A stretch of 64,000 bases of DNA from Psychrobacter sp. UBA3480 (GTDB lineage Bacteria > Pseudomonadota > Gammaproteobacteria > Pseudomonadales > Moraxellaceae), in the NCBI RefSeq assembly GCF_002377945.1, contig NZ_DFQV01000009.1, positions 38,932 to 102,931 of the forward strand, read 5' to 3'. Position 1 is the first letter of the stretch, and every line of letters begins with the position of its first letter. A program made the position numbers and the translations under genes. The notes beneath the pieces were generated by a model that did not search any database, had not been told where the DNA came from, and was given only the letters and a program-made list of their open reading frames with translations. Below are positions 44,835 to 54,161 of this stretch, piece after piece.

Positions 44835-45911
44835 ATGAAAATACTATATGTTATTACAGGCTTAGGACAAGGAGGCGCTGAACGAGTTGTTTGTGACTTG
44901 GCGGATGCCATGGTCCAAAAAGGACATCAAGTTAGAATTGTGTATTTTGTAGGTGAGGTACTTACTAGACCAACATGTGAAGGTATTGAGTTAATGAAAG
45001 TTAGCTTGACCAATATAATCTCTCTACCTGCTGCATATATTTTGCTATCAAAAATAATTAAAAGTTATCAGCCTGACATTGTGCACTCGCATATGGTCCA
45101 TGCAAACATTTTGACGCGCTTAGTCAAAATAGTAACTCCAATAAATAGATTGATATCCACCGCCCACAGTAGCAATGAGGGCGGTACACTACGTATGCTA
45201 GCTTATCGACTGACCAACCGCTTGGCCGATGTAAGCACCAATGTCAGCAACACGGCAGTTGCCTCTTTTGAATCAAGATATGCAGTACCAAAAAAAGGAA
45301 TGAAAGCTATATATAACGGAGTGAATTTTGATGACTTTAGTTATAGTATGCAAGCAAAAATCGCAATAAAGGATGAGCTCGGGCTAGATCAGAACTGCAA
45401 AGTAATCTTAGCAGTTGGTAGGTTTAATAAAGCAAAGAACTACCTTAATCTCTTGAGGTCCATAAGATTTTTAAAAAACGCTAATTCTATTGCTTTTGTA
45501 CTGATTATTGCAGGTGATGGTGAATTAAGGTCAGAAATCGAAAGGCATATTATAGAGTTAGAATTAGATAAAGAAGTTATTTTGTTAGGTAGAAGGAGTG
45601 ATATATCAACGTTGATGAGTGCTTGTGATACGTTCGTTTTATCATCTGATTATGAGGGGCTGCCGACAGTGTTGATTGAAGCTTTAGCTTGTCAAGCAAA
45701 CGTCGTTTCTACTGATGTTAGCGGCGCCCGTGAGATATTAGACGGTTATGGAAGTATCGTACCTATTCGTAAGCCTGAAGCTTTAGCAAAGGCCATCGAA
45801 GCTAATTTATTAATTGAACAGAAGAACATTCTAGGTCGACAATATGCCAAAGACAAATTTGATATAAAGATTATTTCTGATGAATGGGTGGAAATATACC
45901 ATGAGAAATAA
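44835..45911 (+). CDS. Glycosyltransferase family 4
   Basis: 358 residues. The GT-B fold starts with YVITGLGQGGAERVVCDLAD, then HSHMVHANILTRL near 86 and ILAVGRFNKAKNYLNLLRSI near 192. SSDYEGLPTVLIEALACQANVV near 275 has the GT4 E-x7-E segment. It is not a close copy of the two preceding genes. AGGATAAC precedes the ATG. The next gene starts inside its last codons. Confidence 0.9.
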   Translation: MKILYVITGLGQGGAERVVCDLADAMVQKGHQVRIVYFVGEVLTRPTCEGIELMKVSLTNIISLPAAYILLSKIIKSYQPDIVHSHMVHANILTRLVKIVTPINRLISTAHSSNEGGTLRMLAYRLTNRLADVSTNVSNTAVASFESRYAVPKKGMKAIYNGVNFDDFSYSMQAKIAIKDELGLDQNCKVILAVGRFNKAKNYLNLLRSIRFLKNANSIAFVLIIAGDGELRSEIERHIIELELDKEVILLGRRSDISTLMSACDTFVLSSDYEGLPTVLIEALACQANVVSTDVSGAREILDGYGSIVPIRKPEALAKAIEANLLIEQKNILGRQYAKDKFDIKIISDEWVEIYHEK

Positions 45912-46995
45912 ACAGCAATTATTCGAGAGATTTTCTAACTCTAATATATTTTTATTAGTTACCGCTATCTTTTTCTCAAAAATAATTGCATTTGTACTGA
46001 TGGAATACGATATTTTAATAATAAACTTGGGCGGTGGCAGCGATGCTAATTACTATAACTCTTATGCTGAAGGCTTTACAGATACCGCAGTAAATATTTG
46101 GCCAGTATTACTAAGGTGGTTAAACGATTTTGGCTTGTATTCGCGTGATTTGACTACTTATTTCTTATTTTTTTTAAGTTTAATAGCCCTTCCCATTATG
46201 GTAGTTAGACTTTCAGGCATAACGTTCAAAAGAAATCAAAAATACTATTTATACGCTCTTTTAGTTTGCTTGATTCATCCAACGATATTCTTTTTTTCAA
46301 CAGATATATTTCGCGATATATTTATGGCCTTTAGTTTTCTATTAGGATGCCTGACAGTAAAGTGGTTCTTAAATAGTCATAGTATCTTTGGTGCTGTCTT
46401 TTATTTTTTATTATCTGTGGCGATTGGATTTTTCTTAATAGAGATAAGACCTTATTTAGGGTATGCCTACTTGCTTAGTTTACTTTTCTTAAAAATAAAA
46501 TTTACTAAAAGTAGAGCTTTTTATTTAGGTCTTCTCTATCTTGGACTTCTGTTTGCAGCAAACTATTTAGGCGTTTTGGACTTGCTAACTGAGTATCGGT
46601 CTGGATTTGAAGAGTCGGAAGGTGGCTCGACTCTAGGTCTCAGCTTCTCTAATCCTATACTGTTTATACCTAATTTTATAATTAGCTTTTTGGGGCAGAT
46701 GCTAGGCTTGTACATTACTAACCCGCTAGCGCTTGTACTATTTGTACTCGAAACCGTTCCTTTCTTTTTCATGCTCATATATGTATTAAAGAACATTAAG
46801 TTAGCAGACAGCTTTGTACGTTTTCTCATTATATTTTTCGTGTTCTACGGCAGTGTTTGGCTGATCGGAAACGATAATTTAGGCACCGCAGTACGTTTAA
46901 GGATATACAACTATTTGGCTATATATATCAGTTTTTTTTATATCTTAAGGCTTAAAAGATCGTCTTTTAGGAAGTCCTCCTCAAGTAGAGTATAG
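45901..46995 (+). CDS. Polysaccharide polymerase, EpsG/Wzy-like
   Basis: 364 residues with about ten membrane helices and few conserved residues, typical of Wzy polymerases. GGGSDANYYNSYAEGFTDTA near 40 (an acidic periplasmic loop) and LIEIRPYLGYAYLLSLLFLK near 179 resemble EpsG-type proteins. It would join lipid-linked repeats in the periplasm. The chosen ATG overlaps the preceding stop by 11 bp and has GGTGGAAA upstream; an ATG at 45880 is in frame but further inside. The identity is supported by position as much as by sequence. Confidence 0.78.
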   Translation: MRNKQQLFERFSNSNIFLLVTAIFFSKIIAFVLMEYDILIINLGGGSDANYYNSYAEGFTDTAVNIWPVLLRWLNDFGLYSRDLTTYFLFFLSLIALPIMVVRLSGITFKRNQKYYLYALLVCLIHPTIFFFSTDIFRDIFMAFSFLLGCLTVKWFLNSHSIFGAVFYFLLSVAIGFFLIEIRPYLGYAYLLSLLFLKIKFTKSRAFYLGLLYLGLLFAANYLGVLDLLTEYRSGFEESEGGSTLGLSFSNPILFIPNFIISFLGQMLGLYITNPLALVLFVLETVPFFFMLIYVLKNIKLADSFVRFLIIFFVFYGSVWLIGNDNLGTAVRLRIYNYLAIYISFFYILRLKRSSFRKSSSSRV

Positions 46996-47006
46996 GTGGT
47001 GAATGG

Positions 47007-48137
47007 ATGAAAATAATTATTTTAGGCACCATTGCTTATAGTTTTTATGGCTTTCGCGCTGACCTTATTCAGGAGTTGGTCAGACAGCAGCATACTGTCT
47101 ATGCGTTTACTTCTGAGTATACTCAAGATGAGCTAAAGAAAATAGAAATGTTGGGTGCCATACCTGTAACCTATAGTTTAAATCGAGGTGGTTTAAATCC
47201 TTTAGCGGATATCACAGCAGCTTATCATCTGTCCAAAGTTATTAAGAAAATAGCACCAGATGTTGTGTTCTCTTACTTTTCTAAACCCGTCATCTTTGGC
47301 ACATTAGCAGCAAAAATAGCAAAGGTTCCACAGGTTGTAGGTATGCTCGAAGGATTGGGTTATTGTTTTACAGATCAACCTGAAGGCCTCAGCAAGAAGG
47401 TAAAAGTGATTAAAGGTATCCAGGTCTTATTGTATAAAATTGCTTTGCCACGGTTAAATCGTCTTATATTTTTAAATACTGATGATCCTAATGATTTATT
47501 GAAGCGGTATAAAATACAAGTGAAACAGGTAAATGTGCTAGGTGGTATCGGCTTAAATCTAAGCCAGTACAAATATCAATCCATAATAAATATCGAAGAA
47601 CCTATCAAATTTTTATTTATTGGTCGCTTATTGAAAGAAAAAGGTGTCCATGATCTTATTTCCGCTATAAAAATAGTAAAGAAAATATATCCTGAAGCAT
47701 ATTTCACTATTTTAGGAGAGATAGATGCTTCTAATATGGGTGCATTGCAGAAATCAGAGTTAGATGAGTTGATTGCATCGAACATCGTAAACTATCCTGG
47801 TCATGTTGATAATGTAAAAGACTGGATTGCAAATCATCATGTGTTTGTACTGCCGTCTTATCGTGAAGGGGTGCCTCGCAGCACTCAGGAAGCGATGGCA
47901 ATTGGAAGACCTATTATCACTACTGATGTACCTGGTTGCCGTGAGACGGTTATTGATGGAGTAAATGGGTTTTTAGTAGAAAAATGGAACCCAAAAGCTT
48001 TGGCAGAGAAAATGATTTACTTTATAGAACATCCTGAACAAATTAAAGAGATGGGTGATGAAAGCTACAAGCTAGCACAAGAGAAATTTGATGCAGATAA
48101 AGTCAATAAACGACTAATAAATATGTTGGGTTTATAA
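47007..48137 (+). CDS. Glycosyltransferase family 4, PglA-like
   Basis: 376 residues. It starts with IIILGTIAYSFYGFRADLIQ. VVGMLEGLGYCFTD near 110 is characteristic of GT4 enzymes acting right after the initiating sugar transferase. The nucleotide-binding side has FIGRLLKEKGVHDLISAIK near 207 and SYREGVPRSTQEAMAIGRP near 285. It sits directly before the PglC-like gene with no gap, so I infer that it adds the second sugar. AGGTGGTGAATGG lies before the ATG. Confidence 0.89.
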   Translation: MKIIILGTIAYSFYGFRADLIQELVRQQHTVYAFTSEYTQDELKKIEMLGAIPVTYSLNRGGLNPLADITAAYHLSKVIKKIAPDVVFSYFSKPVIFGTLAAKIAKVPQVVGMLEGLGYCFTDQPEGLSKKVKVIKGIQVLLYKIALPRLNRLIFLNTDDPNDLLKRYKIQVKQVNVLGGIGLNLSQYKYQSIINIEEPIKFLFIGRLLKEKGVHDLISAIKIVKKIYPEAYFTILGEIDASNMGALQKSELDELIASNIVNYPGHVDNVKDWIANHHVFVLPSYREGVPRSTQEAMAIGRPIITTDVPGCRETVIDGVNGFLVEKWNPKALAEKMIYFIEHPEQIKEMGDESYKLAQEKFDADKVNKRLINMLGL

Positions 48138-48749
48138 ATGATAAAACGACTATTTGACATTGTAGGTGCAACAACAGCGTTAGTAGTGCTATCTCCTGTC
48201 TATGCTGCAACTGCCTACAAGGTGAGTAAAAATCTTGGCGCGCCTGTTCTATTTCGTCAGATTCGTCCAGGTCTGGATGGCAAGCCATTTGAGATGATAA
48301 AGTTTCGCTCAATGAAGGATGATATAGACGCAGATGGCAATCCTTTGGAAGATGGCGCGCGATTGACATCGTTTGGTAAAGCGCTGCGTAACACCAGCCT
48401 TGATGAGTTGCCTGAGCTTTGGAATGTCATAAAAGGCGATATGAGTCTAGTGGGCCCGCGACCATTATTGATGGAATATTTGCCCTTATATAATGATGAA
48501 CAAGCGCGCCGACACGACGTTCGTCCAGGTATTACAGGTTATGCTCAAGTCAATGGTCGCAACGCTATCGGGTGGGATGAGAGGTTTGCACTAGATACAT
48601 GGTATGTGGACAATCAGTCGCTGTGGCTGGATATCAAGATTTTATTTAAAACAGTGAAAAAAGTTATTATTAAAGATGGCATCAGTGCTGAGGGCGAAGC
48701 AACTATGAGTAAATTCATGGGCAATAGTATTAATGAAGAAATGCTTTAA
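48138..48749 (+). CDS. Initiating phosphoglycosyl transferase, PglC-like
   Basis: 203 residues, the size of small monotopic PGTs. One N-terminal re-entrant hydrophobic segment (about 5-28, FDIVGATTALVVLSPVYAA). The core has RPGLDGKPFEMIKFRSMK near 48, with the catalytic Asp region at SLDELPELWNVIKGDMSLVG near 92. PRPLLMEYLPLY and RPGITGYAQVNGRN follow. It loads the first sugar-1-phosphate on undecaprenyl phosphate, likely a diNAc-bacillosamine-type sugar judging by its neighbours. Its ATG directly follows the GT4 stop. Confidence 0.93.
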   Translation: MIKRLFDIVGATTALVVLSPVYAATAYKVSKNLGAPVLFRQIRPGLDGKPFEMIKFRSMKDDIDADGNPLEDGARLTSFGKALRNTSLDELPELWNVIKGDMSLVGPRPLLMEYLPLYNDEQARRHDVRPGITGYAQVNGRNAIGWDERFALDTWYVDNQSLWLDIKILFKTVKKVIIKDGISAEGEATMSKFMGNSINEEML

Positions 48750-48894
48750 AAGTACTCTTTGCTGATAGCAATACAGTTAATCAAAAGATATTAGGCATCA
48801 AGAGAGTCATAATAGATAGGAAGGTTAATAACATAGTGAGCAGTTTATTGTAGAGCGTGACACAACATTAGACATAAGTACCATAGAGGAACAT

Positions 48895-50094
48895 ATGCTA
48901 AATACCCCTTTTTCACCTTGGCCAAAATTTACGCAACATGAGGCTGATGCTGTCAGTCGAGTGCTATTATCTAATAAAGTCAATTATTGGACAGGCGAAG
49001 AATGTCGTCAGTTTGAGCGAGAGTTTGCTGACTGGACAGGTAGTAAATACGCAATAGCATTGGGTAATGGCACCTTGGCATTGGATGTCGCGTTACAAGC
49101 ACTCGATATAGGTGCAGGTGATGAGGTCATTGTCACACCGCGTACCTTTATTGCCAGTATTTCATCAATCGTCAATGCAGGTGCGACGCCCATATTTGCA
49201 GATGTCGATAAAGCAACTGGCAATATCACCGCTGAGACCATCACAGCTGTATTAAGCGACAAGACGAAAGGTATCGTGTGCGTCCATTTAGCTGGCTGGC
49301 CATGCGATATGGACAGCATTATGGCACTGGCAGATGAGCATGACCTATATGTCATTGAAGATTGCGCGCAAGCTCATGGCTCACGATATAAAGGGCGAAG
49401 CGTTGGCAGTATTGGTCATGTTGGGGCATGGAGTTTTTGCCAAGATAAGATTATGACCACAGGAGGTGAGGGCGGTATGGTCACCACTGATAGCGAGCTG
49501 CTATGGCGAAAAATGTGGGCGTATAAGGATCATGGTAAGAGCTATGCGGCAGTCTATGAAATGGAGCAATCATCTGGCTACAATTGGCTCCATGAGAGCT
49601 TTGGCACCAATTGGCGTATGACTGAGATGCAAGGTGTTCTGGGGCGTATTCAACTGGAAAAAATGAGTGAGTGGACAGCCAAACGGACTGCTAATGCGCA
49701 AGCCATACTAGAGGCCTGTAGCAAATGGGAGTCCAAAGGCTACCTTTGTGTGCCGAGACTAGAGCATTTAGCGCAGTTCTCAAATACTAACCATGCTTAC
49801 TACAAATTATATATCTATGTGCAGTCCGATAATCTACCTGATGGCTGGACACGTGACCGTATTATTGAAGCAATTAACAATCAAGGTGTGCCTTGCTTTT
49901 CTGGATCTGCGTCAGAGGTTTATTTGGAGAAGGCCTTTGATAATACTGGGTTGCGTCCAAGCATTAGATTGCCAATGGCAAAGCAGCTAGGAGAGAGTAG
50001 TCTAATGTTTTTGGTTCATCCTACGCTTGCGGCGGCTGAAATTGAACTGACGATACAGGCGATCGATAGTGTGTTTGGTTCGATAGTCGAATAA
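48895..50094 (+). CDS. Sugar aminotransferase, DegT/DnrJ/EryC1 family
   Basis: 399 residues, PLP enzyme. The family markers are GNGTLALDVALQALDIGAGD near 61, TPRTFIASISSIVNAGATP near 83 and VIEDCAQAHGSRYKG near 154. The PLP lysine is Lys185 in SFCQDKIMTTGGEGG. It would aminate the 4-keto sugar from the dehydratase at 38423. AGAGGAAC precedes the ATG. It is the last gene of the locus. No acetyltransferase gene, which would finish a bacillosamine-type sugar, is found here. Confidence 0.91.
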   Translation: MLNTPFSPWPKFTQHEADAVSRVLLSNKVNYWTGEECRQFEREFADWTGSKYAIALGNGTLALDVALQALDIGAGDEVIVTPRTFIASISSIVNAGATPIFADVDKATGNITAETITAVLSDKTKGIVCVHLAGWPCDMDSIMALADEHDLYVIEDCAQAHGSRYKGRSVGSIGHVGAWSFCQDKIMTTGGEGGMVTTDSELLWRKMWAYKDHGKSYAAVYEMEQSSGYNWLHESFGTNWRMTEMQGVLGRIQLEKMSEWTAKRTANAQAILEACSKWESKGYLCVPRLEHLAQFSNTNHAYYKLYIYVQSDNLPDGWTRDRIIEAINNQGVPCFSGSASEVYLEKAFDNTGLRPSIRLPMAKQLGESSLMFLVHPTLAAAEIELTIQAIDSVFGSIVE

Positions 50095-50372
50095 AATGGC
50101 AATGAATGATTATTTTTAGGAAGTCATCCCTCAGTCGATGCTATTCTTGATGAAAGCACAAGATGCATTTGCCTATATATAAACAATACTGTTTAATTCA
50201 CTTATTATAAAAAATTATCAGTGTGCAGGCTTTATCTTACGCTAGGATTTTGTAGCGTACACAGGTACAATATTACTCTTAGTCAAAGATTGACGAAGCA
50301 AAGGACAGGCATGCAAAGTATTTGCGCGCGCTGTCTTTATTTTTTTATATCGTACCCTCTATTGGAGTTACT

Positions 50373-51251
50373 ATGTCTACTGCCCAAGAATCCGCCACCG
50401 TTTTGGACGGCAAAGCACTTGCCAAACAAATAGAACAGGATCTGCGCACGCGCGTAGATACGATTAAGGAAAAGACTGGCCGCACCCCAAGCTTAGCGAC
50501 GATATTGGTTGGTGATGATCCGGCCTCTGCTACTTATGTTCGTATGAAAGGCAACGCCTGTAAGCGTGTTGGCATGGACTCTATACGCGTTGAGATGCCA
50601 AGTGCTACGACCACTGAGCAGCTCATGGCAAAGATAGATGAGTTAAATAGCAATCCAGATGTACATGGTATTTTGCTACAGCATCCGGTTCCTGAGCATA
50701 TTGATGAGCGTGCTTGTTTTGAGCAGATTGACTTAGCAAAAGACGTCGATGGTGTGACTTGTCTTGGTTTTGGTCGTATGGCCATGCAGCAGTCAGCTTA
50801 TGGATCATGTACACCGCAGGGCATCATGCATTTGTTAGAGCATCATAATATTGAGCTATCAGGTAAAGAAGCAGTGGTCGTAGGGCGTAGTGCTATACTA
50901 GGTAAGCCAATGGCGATGATGCTATTGAATGCTAACTGTACGGTTACGATCTGCCATTCAAGAACTCAAGATTTGGCAGCACATATTAAGCGTGCAGATA
51001 TCGTGGTTGGTGCGGTAGGCGTACCTGAGCTGATTAAAGCGGAGTGGATCAAAACAGGAGCGGTTGTCATTGATGCAGGCTTCCATCCTACAGATGATGG
51101 CGGTGTTGGTGATATCGAAATGAAAGGTATGGAAAACATTGCCAGCGCTTATACGCCAGTACCAGGCGGCGTTGGCCCAATGACTATTAACACGCTTATT
51201 CGCCAAACGGTCGATGCTGCTGAAAAATCAGCGGGTTTGAATAAAGGCTAA
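50373..51251 (+). CDS. folD: Bifunctional methylenetetrahydrofolate dehydrogenase / cyclohydrolase
   Basis: NADP-dependent enzyme that interconverts 5,10-methylene-THF and 10-formyl-THF in one-carbon metabolism. 292 residues. Motifs: [20 protein letters not shown] with the catalytic Lys near 56, [15 protein letters not shown] near 97, [13 protein letters not shown] near 122 and [16 protein letters not shown] near 166. [15 protein letters not shown] near 262 is the family C-terminal signature. HPVP replaces the more common LPLP. TTGGAG upstream of ATG 50373 decides the start over ATG 50322. Confidence 0.95.
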   Translation: MSTAQESATVLDGKALAKQIEQDLRTRVDTIKEKTGRTPSLATILVGDDPASATYVRMKGNACKRVGMDSIRVEMPSATTTEQLMAKIDELNSNPDVHGILLQHPVPEHIDERACFEQIDLAKDVDGVTCLGFGRMAMQQSAYGSCTPQGIMHLLEHHNIELSGKEAVVVGRSAILGKPMAMMLLNANCTVTICHSRTQDLAAHIKRADIVVGAVGVPELIKAEWIKTGAVVIDAGFHPTDDGGVGDIEMKGMENIASAYTPVPGGVGPMTINTLIRQTVDAAEKSAGLNKG

Positions 51252-51291
51252 AAAAATAGTCATACGAATACTGATTGCCGATATATAAGGG

Positions 51292-51315
51292 GCCTGAGAT
51301 AACATAGACTCAGGC
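51292..51315. other. Short hairpin after folD
   Basis: GCCTGAG and CTCAGGC form a perfect 7 bp stem with a 10 base loop, 41 bp after the folD stop and 36 bp before the next gene. No T-run follows, so I do not call it a terminator. Confidence 0.5.
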
Positions 51316-51350
51316 TAAATCAACCACATTTCAGTTGATAGGACCTAAAC

Positions 51351-51869
51351 ATGGCTAAAAAAAACGTAGGTGTTCATGAGCGACTACAAAGTATTGGTAG
51401 AGAGTTTGTCGATATCTGTCATTACGTTATTTTATTTCTAATCAGTGTGGTTGTCGTTTGGACCGCAGGAAAAGAGTTTATCTATATTGTCCAAAAGGGT
51501 TCAGCGGATCTAAAAGACATATTGATGTTATTTATTTACCTTGAGCTACTGGCTATGATAGGGATTTATTTTAAAACCCACCGACTGCCAGTACAGTTTT
51601 TGATATTTATTGCTATAACGGCCTTGTCACGACATTTGGTGGTTGATGTGCAGGCTGTTTCAGACTATTTTCATTTATGGCTGCTAGCGACAATTTCCGT
51701 GGCCATCATGCTACTAAGCGGCTCTATTGTAATCCTGACTTGGACAGCAAAAACGTTTGGTCGTCCAGAGGATAATCTTGATAAGCAGCATGCAAACCTA
51801 ACGGTTAAAGCATTGTTGCCTGATAATGCTCAAGCGCCTGATAGCCATACCAAGCATCGCCGTGAATAA
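51351..51869 (+). CDS. PsiE-family membrane protein
   Basis: 172 residues with four membrane helices (about 22-43, 56-74, 81-97, 108-130). The PsiE family segments are visible: ILMLFIYLELLAMIGIYFKT near 60 and ITALSRHLVVDVQAVSDY near 92. E. coli PsiE is induced by phosphate starvation; its role is unknown. The hydrophilic tail ends in TKHRRE. The stop codon lies inside the first unit of a 19 bp tandem repeat. Confidence 0.86.
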   Translation: MAKKNVGVHERLQSIGREFVDICHYVILFLISVVVVWTAGKEFIYIVQKGSADLKDILMLFIYLELLAMIGIYFKTHRLPVQFLIFIAITALSRHLVVDVQAVSDYFHLWLLATISVAIMLLSGSIVILTWTAKTFGRPEDNLDKQHANLTVKALLPDNAQAPDSHTKHRRE

Positions 51870-51889
51870 TAAGCATCGCCGTGAATAAT
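51852..51889 (+). repeat. Perfect 19 bp tandem duplication over the psiE-like stop codon
   Basis: AAGCATCGCCGTGAATAAT occurs twice with no gap. The first copy encodes the last residues KHRRE and the stop. The second copy is outside the gene. Confidence 0.92.
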
Positions 51890-51906
51890 TAGATAGCAAT
51901 ACAAAA

Positions 51907-51959
51907 CGATAGGCATAAAAAAAGAGCAACCACTGGTCGCTCTTTTTTTATGCCTATCG
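51907..51959. terminator. Bidirectional terminator between the psiE-like gene and corA
   Basis: CGATAGGCAT plus AAAAAAAGAGC (21 bases) pairs perfectly with the sequence at 51939-51959. The inner ACC/GGT arms leave a 3 base loop. Run-ins of A and T on each strand make it suitable for both convergent genes. Confidence 0.93.
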
Positions 51960-51966
51960 TTTGACA

Positions 51967-53181
51967 TTACAACCATTTCAATCTTTTAAAATTGTAGTAC
52001 AGATAGCTACATAAGGCGATAATTATGGCCATTATAACAAGGTAAGAATACTTCCAATGCAGCTCAGGCATAAAGTCAAAGTTCATGCCATAGATACCAG
52101 CGATAGCTGTCGGCACTGCCAGAATACCTGCCCATGCCGCAAGCTTACGCACCACTTCATTCTGACCCATATTGACCATCGCCATATAGGTATTCATCAC
52201 CACGCTCAGCATTTCATTGAGACCATTAATAGCATCTAGTGAGTGTAAGAGGTGATCGTTGACATCGCGAAAATACGGCTTAGCGGCTTGAGAAAAACCA
52301 GAGACAATCTCACTTTTTTTATGATTGATAAAAAAGCTACAGATGTCCTGCACAGGTAAGATAATGGCGCGCATATGTACCAGTTGCGATTTAAGCTCAT
52401 AGAGGTTTTTTAGCGTGCCTTTATCAAACTCAGAGGTAAATACATAGCGCTCCTGCTCGCGCAAGTAACGGCCCAATCGATCGGTAATTGGCATATAGTT
52501 ATCAACGATAAAATCGAGGATAGCGTGTAATACAAATATAGGCCCCATGCGTAGCTTTTCAGGACGGCGATGGCAATGCTCACGTACTGGCGCATAAGAG
52601 TTTGACGGGCCATTGCGAATCGTAATGAGGTAGTTTTTACCCATAAATATCGCAGTAGTACCATAACGAATGACATTGTCTTCGAGCTTGGCCGTACGTA
52701 GCACCACAAAGACCATGTCATTATCATAGTTTTCGACCTTGGCGCGTTGATGATCAGCAAAGGCATCTTCAATCGCTAGCTCATGCAGGTCAAAGGCTTC
52801 TTTTACTTTGACCATGGTTTCTAAGCTTGGATCATATAGCCCAAGCCAAATAAATTGACCGTTGTTCCCTAGCGTACGACTCACATCATTGAGCGCCACT
52901 CTATTAAGGTTCTCACCTGTTTTACGTGAGTAAGCGTAGCAATTGACCACTTCACCTGCGCTTGATGAATCAATATCTTCATAGCGCTCAGAGTCAGGAT
53001 CGTAGACCGTCATGGTCTCAATAGTATCTTCAGTAGTGGCGTCCACATCACCATAGATATAGCTATCATCATCGTCCAAATAGAGATGCTTGTCATTCAT
53101 ATTGGCGTAGATATGATTCATATTGGAATCAGGCGCAATATGAGCCGTTTTTTTAATCAATTGATTATTATCATTTTCCAT
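51967..53181 (-). CDS. corA: CorA-family magnesium/cobalt transporter
   Basis: 404 residues from ATG 53181. The cytoplasmic N-terminal domain is long and acidic in its first 80 residues (LDDDDSYIYGDVD). The CorA fold follows (FIWLGLYDPSLETMVKVKEA; LHELAIEDAFADHQRAKVE). The two C-terminal membrane helices flank the signature GMN (GIYGMNFDFMPELHW), and a basic end (FKRLKWL) follows. Ions pass through a pentameric pore under Mg feedback. AGGAAAG just upstream decides this start over ATG 53196. The acidic N-terminal extension is unlike E. coli CorA (316 residues). Confidence 0.92.
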   Translation of the reverse strand: MENDNNQLIKKTAHIAPDSNMNHIYANMNDKHLYLDDDDSYIYGDVDATTEDTIETMTVYDPDSERYEDIDSSSAGEVVNCYAYSRKTGENLNRVALNDVSRTLGNNGQFIWLGLYDPSLETMVKVKEAFDLHELAIEDAFADHQRAKVENYDNDMVFVVLRTAKLEDNVIRYGTTAIFMGKNYLITIRNGPSNSYAPVREHCHRRPEKLRMGPIFVLHAILDFIVDNYMPITDRLGRYLREQERYVFTSEFDKGTLKNLYELKSQLVHMRAIILPVQDICSFFINHKKSEIVSGFSQAAKPYFRDVNDHLLHSLDAINGLNEMLSVVMNTYMAMVNMGQNEVVRKLAAWAGILAVPTAIAGIYGMNFDFMPELHWKYSYLVIMAIIIALCSYLYYNFKRLKWL

Positions 53182-53283
53182 ATACTTTCCTGTCATATAA
53201 TAAAAAACTTCAATAATCCAAATATACTGTGAACGCTGCTACGGTTTTATCGTGTGCCAATACTATCTATAGGGCATAGGTTT

Positions 53284-53673
53284 CTATAGGGCATAGCTTT
53301 TTAGCGTATCGATATCTACCAATGCCAATAGGCTTTCGTGACACGCTTCTAGTTTGATTTGCGGTGCAATATCAAAGTCCAATGCTTCAACCCAACGTAA
53401 CGCGCAGATGCACCAGTAGTCACCAGGTTTGAGACCAGGAAAGTTGTATTCAGGTAGTGGGGTAATCAGGTCATTACCGCGACTGGCAGAGAAGTTTAAA
53501 AACTCGCTGGTCATCTTGGCGCAGACGGTATGTTGACCGACATCATGGTTGCCAGTATGACAAAAACCATTGCGATAGTAGCCAGTAATTGGATCGAAAC
53601 AACAGCTGGCAAGTGCGGTGCCTAAGACGTTGGTTTGGTTGATGGCAGGGTTTGGGTGGTAATCAGATGACAT
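53284..53673 (-). CDS. DUF2237 family protein
   Basis: 129 residues, cytoplasmic. The family pattern is complete: NVLGTALASCCFDPITGYYR near 14, GFCHTGNHDVGQHTVCAKM near 36 and FLNFSASRGNDLITP near 57. FPGLKPGDYWCICALRW near 78 follows, with several conserved Cys and His. Function is unknown for the family. It is on the same strand as corA, about 100 bp upstream of it, and might be co-transcribed. Confidence 0.88.
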   Translation of the reverse strand: MSSDYHPNPAINQTNVLGTALASCCFDPITGYYRNGFCHTGNHDVGQHTVCAKMTSEFLNFSASRGNDLITPLPEYNFPGLKPGDYWCICALRWVEALDFDIAPQIKLEACHESLLALVDIDTLKSYAL

Positions 53674-54161
53674 AAGGCTTCCGAGATAAAAATATGTGTT
53701 AGTGTATCATGAGTCTGTGTTGATGACGCTGCCGTAATCGCGCTCATTATCTTATGGATAACAAAAAATAAACCTCTCGGCTATTCGCCCAATATTGAGC
53801 CAAATACATCAACGATGACTGTTACATCTGCTAAGCTAATAAGCAGCAATTGAACTGTAATTAGATAGTGATTGTGGCTAATTGTCACTAGGCGAACCTT
53901 GAGTGCTATGCTAAACTAAAGCATAAAGTGCCTTGATTATTTGTCGCAATTTTTTAGCGCATAAAGATACTCGTCTTATCATTCTAAATTATACTTATTA
54001 TTCACCCTTTTGCGGTTACCTGGTTTGTTTATAAATAATTGGGTCAATGATGTTGCGCGTTAAAAATAAACACACACAGCGTCAATACCCGGCAAATCAC
54101 CCTTTAAGTACCGCATCAGTACCGCGTTTTTGGTAAGCGATACGCCAAACAAGGATTTATT
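53674..54161. other. 488 bp gene-free region between the DUF2237 gene and hisZ
   Basis: Divergent upstream sequence. A small inverted repeat (TATGCT/AGCATA, 53907-53925) is the only structure noted. No ORF, RNA gene or terminator was seen. Confidence 0.7.

Noticed and set aside
50322..50372. N-terminal extension of folD that looks like a hydrophobic leader
   Set aside because: A proper ribosome site precedes ATG 50373, FolD is cytoplasmic, and the leader is not expected.
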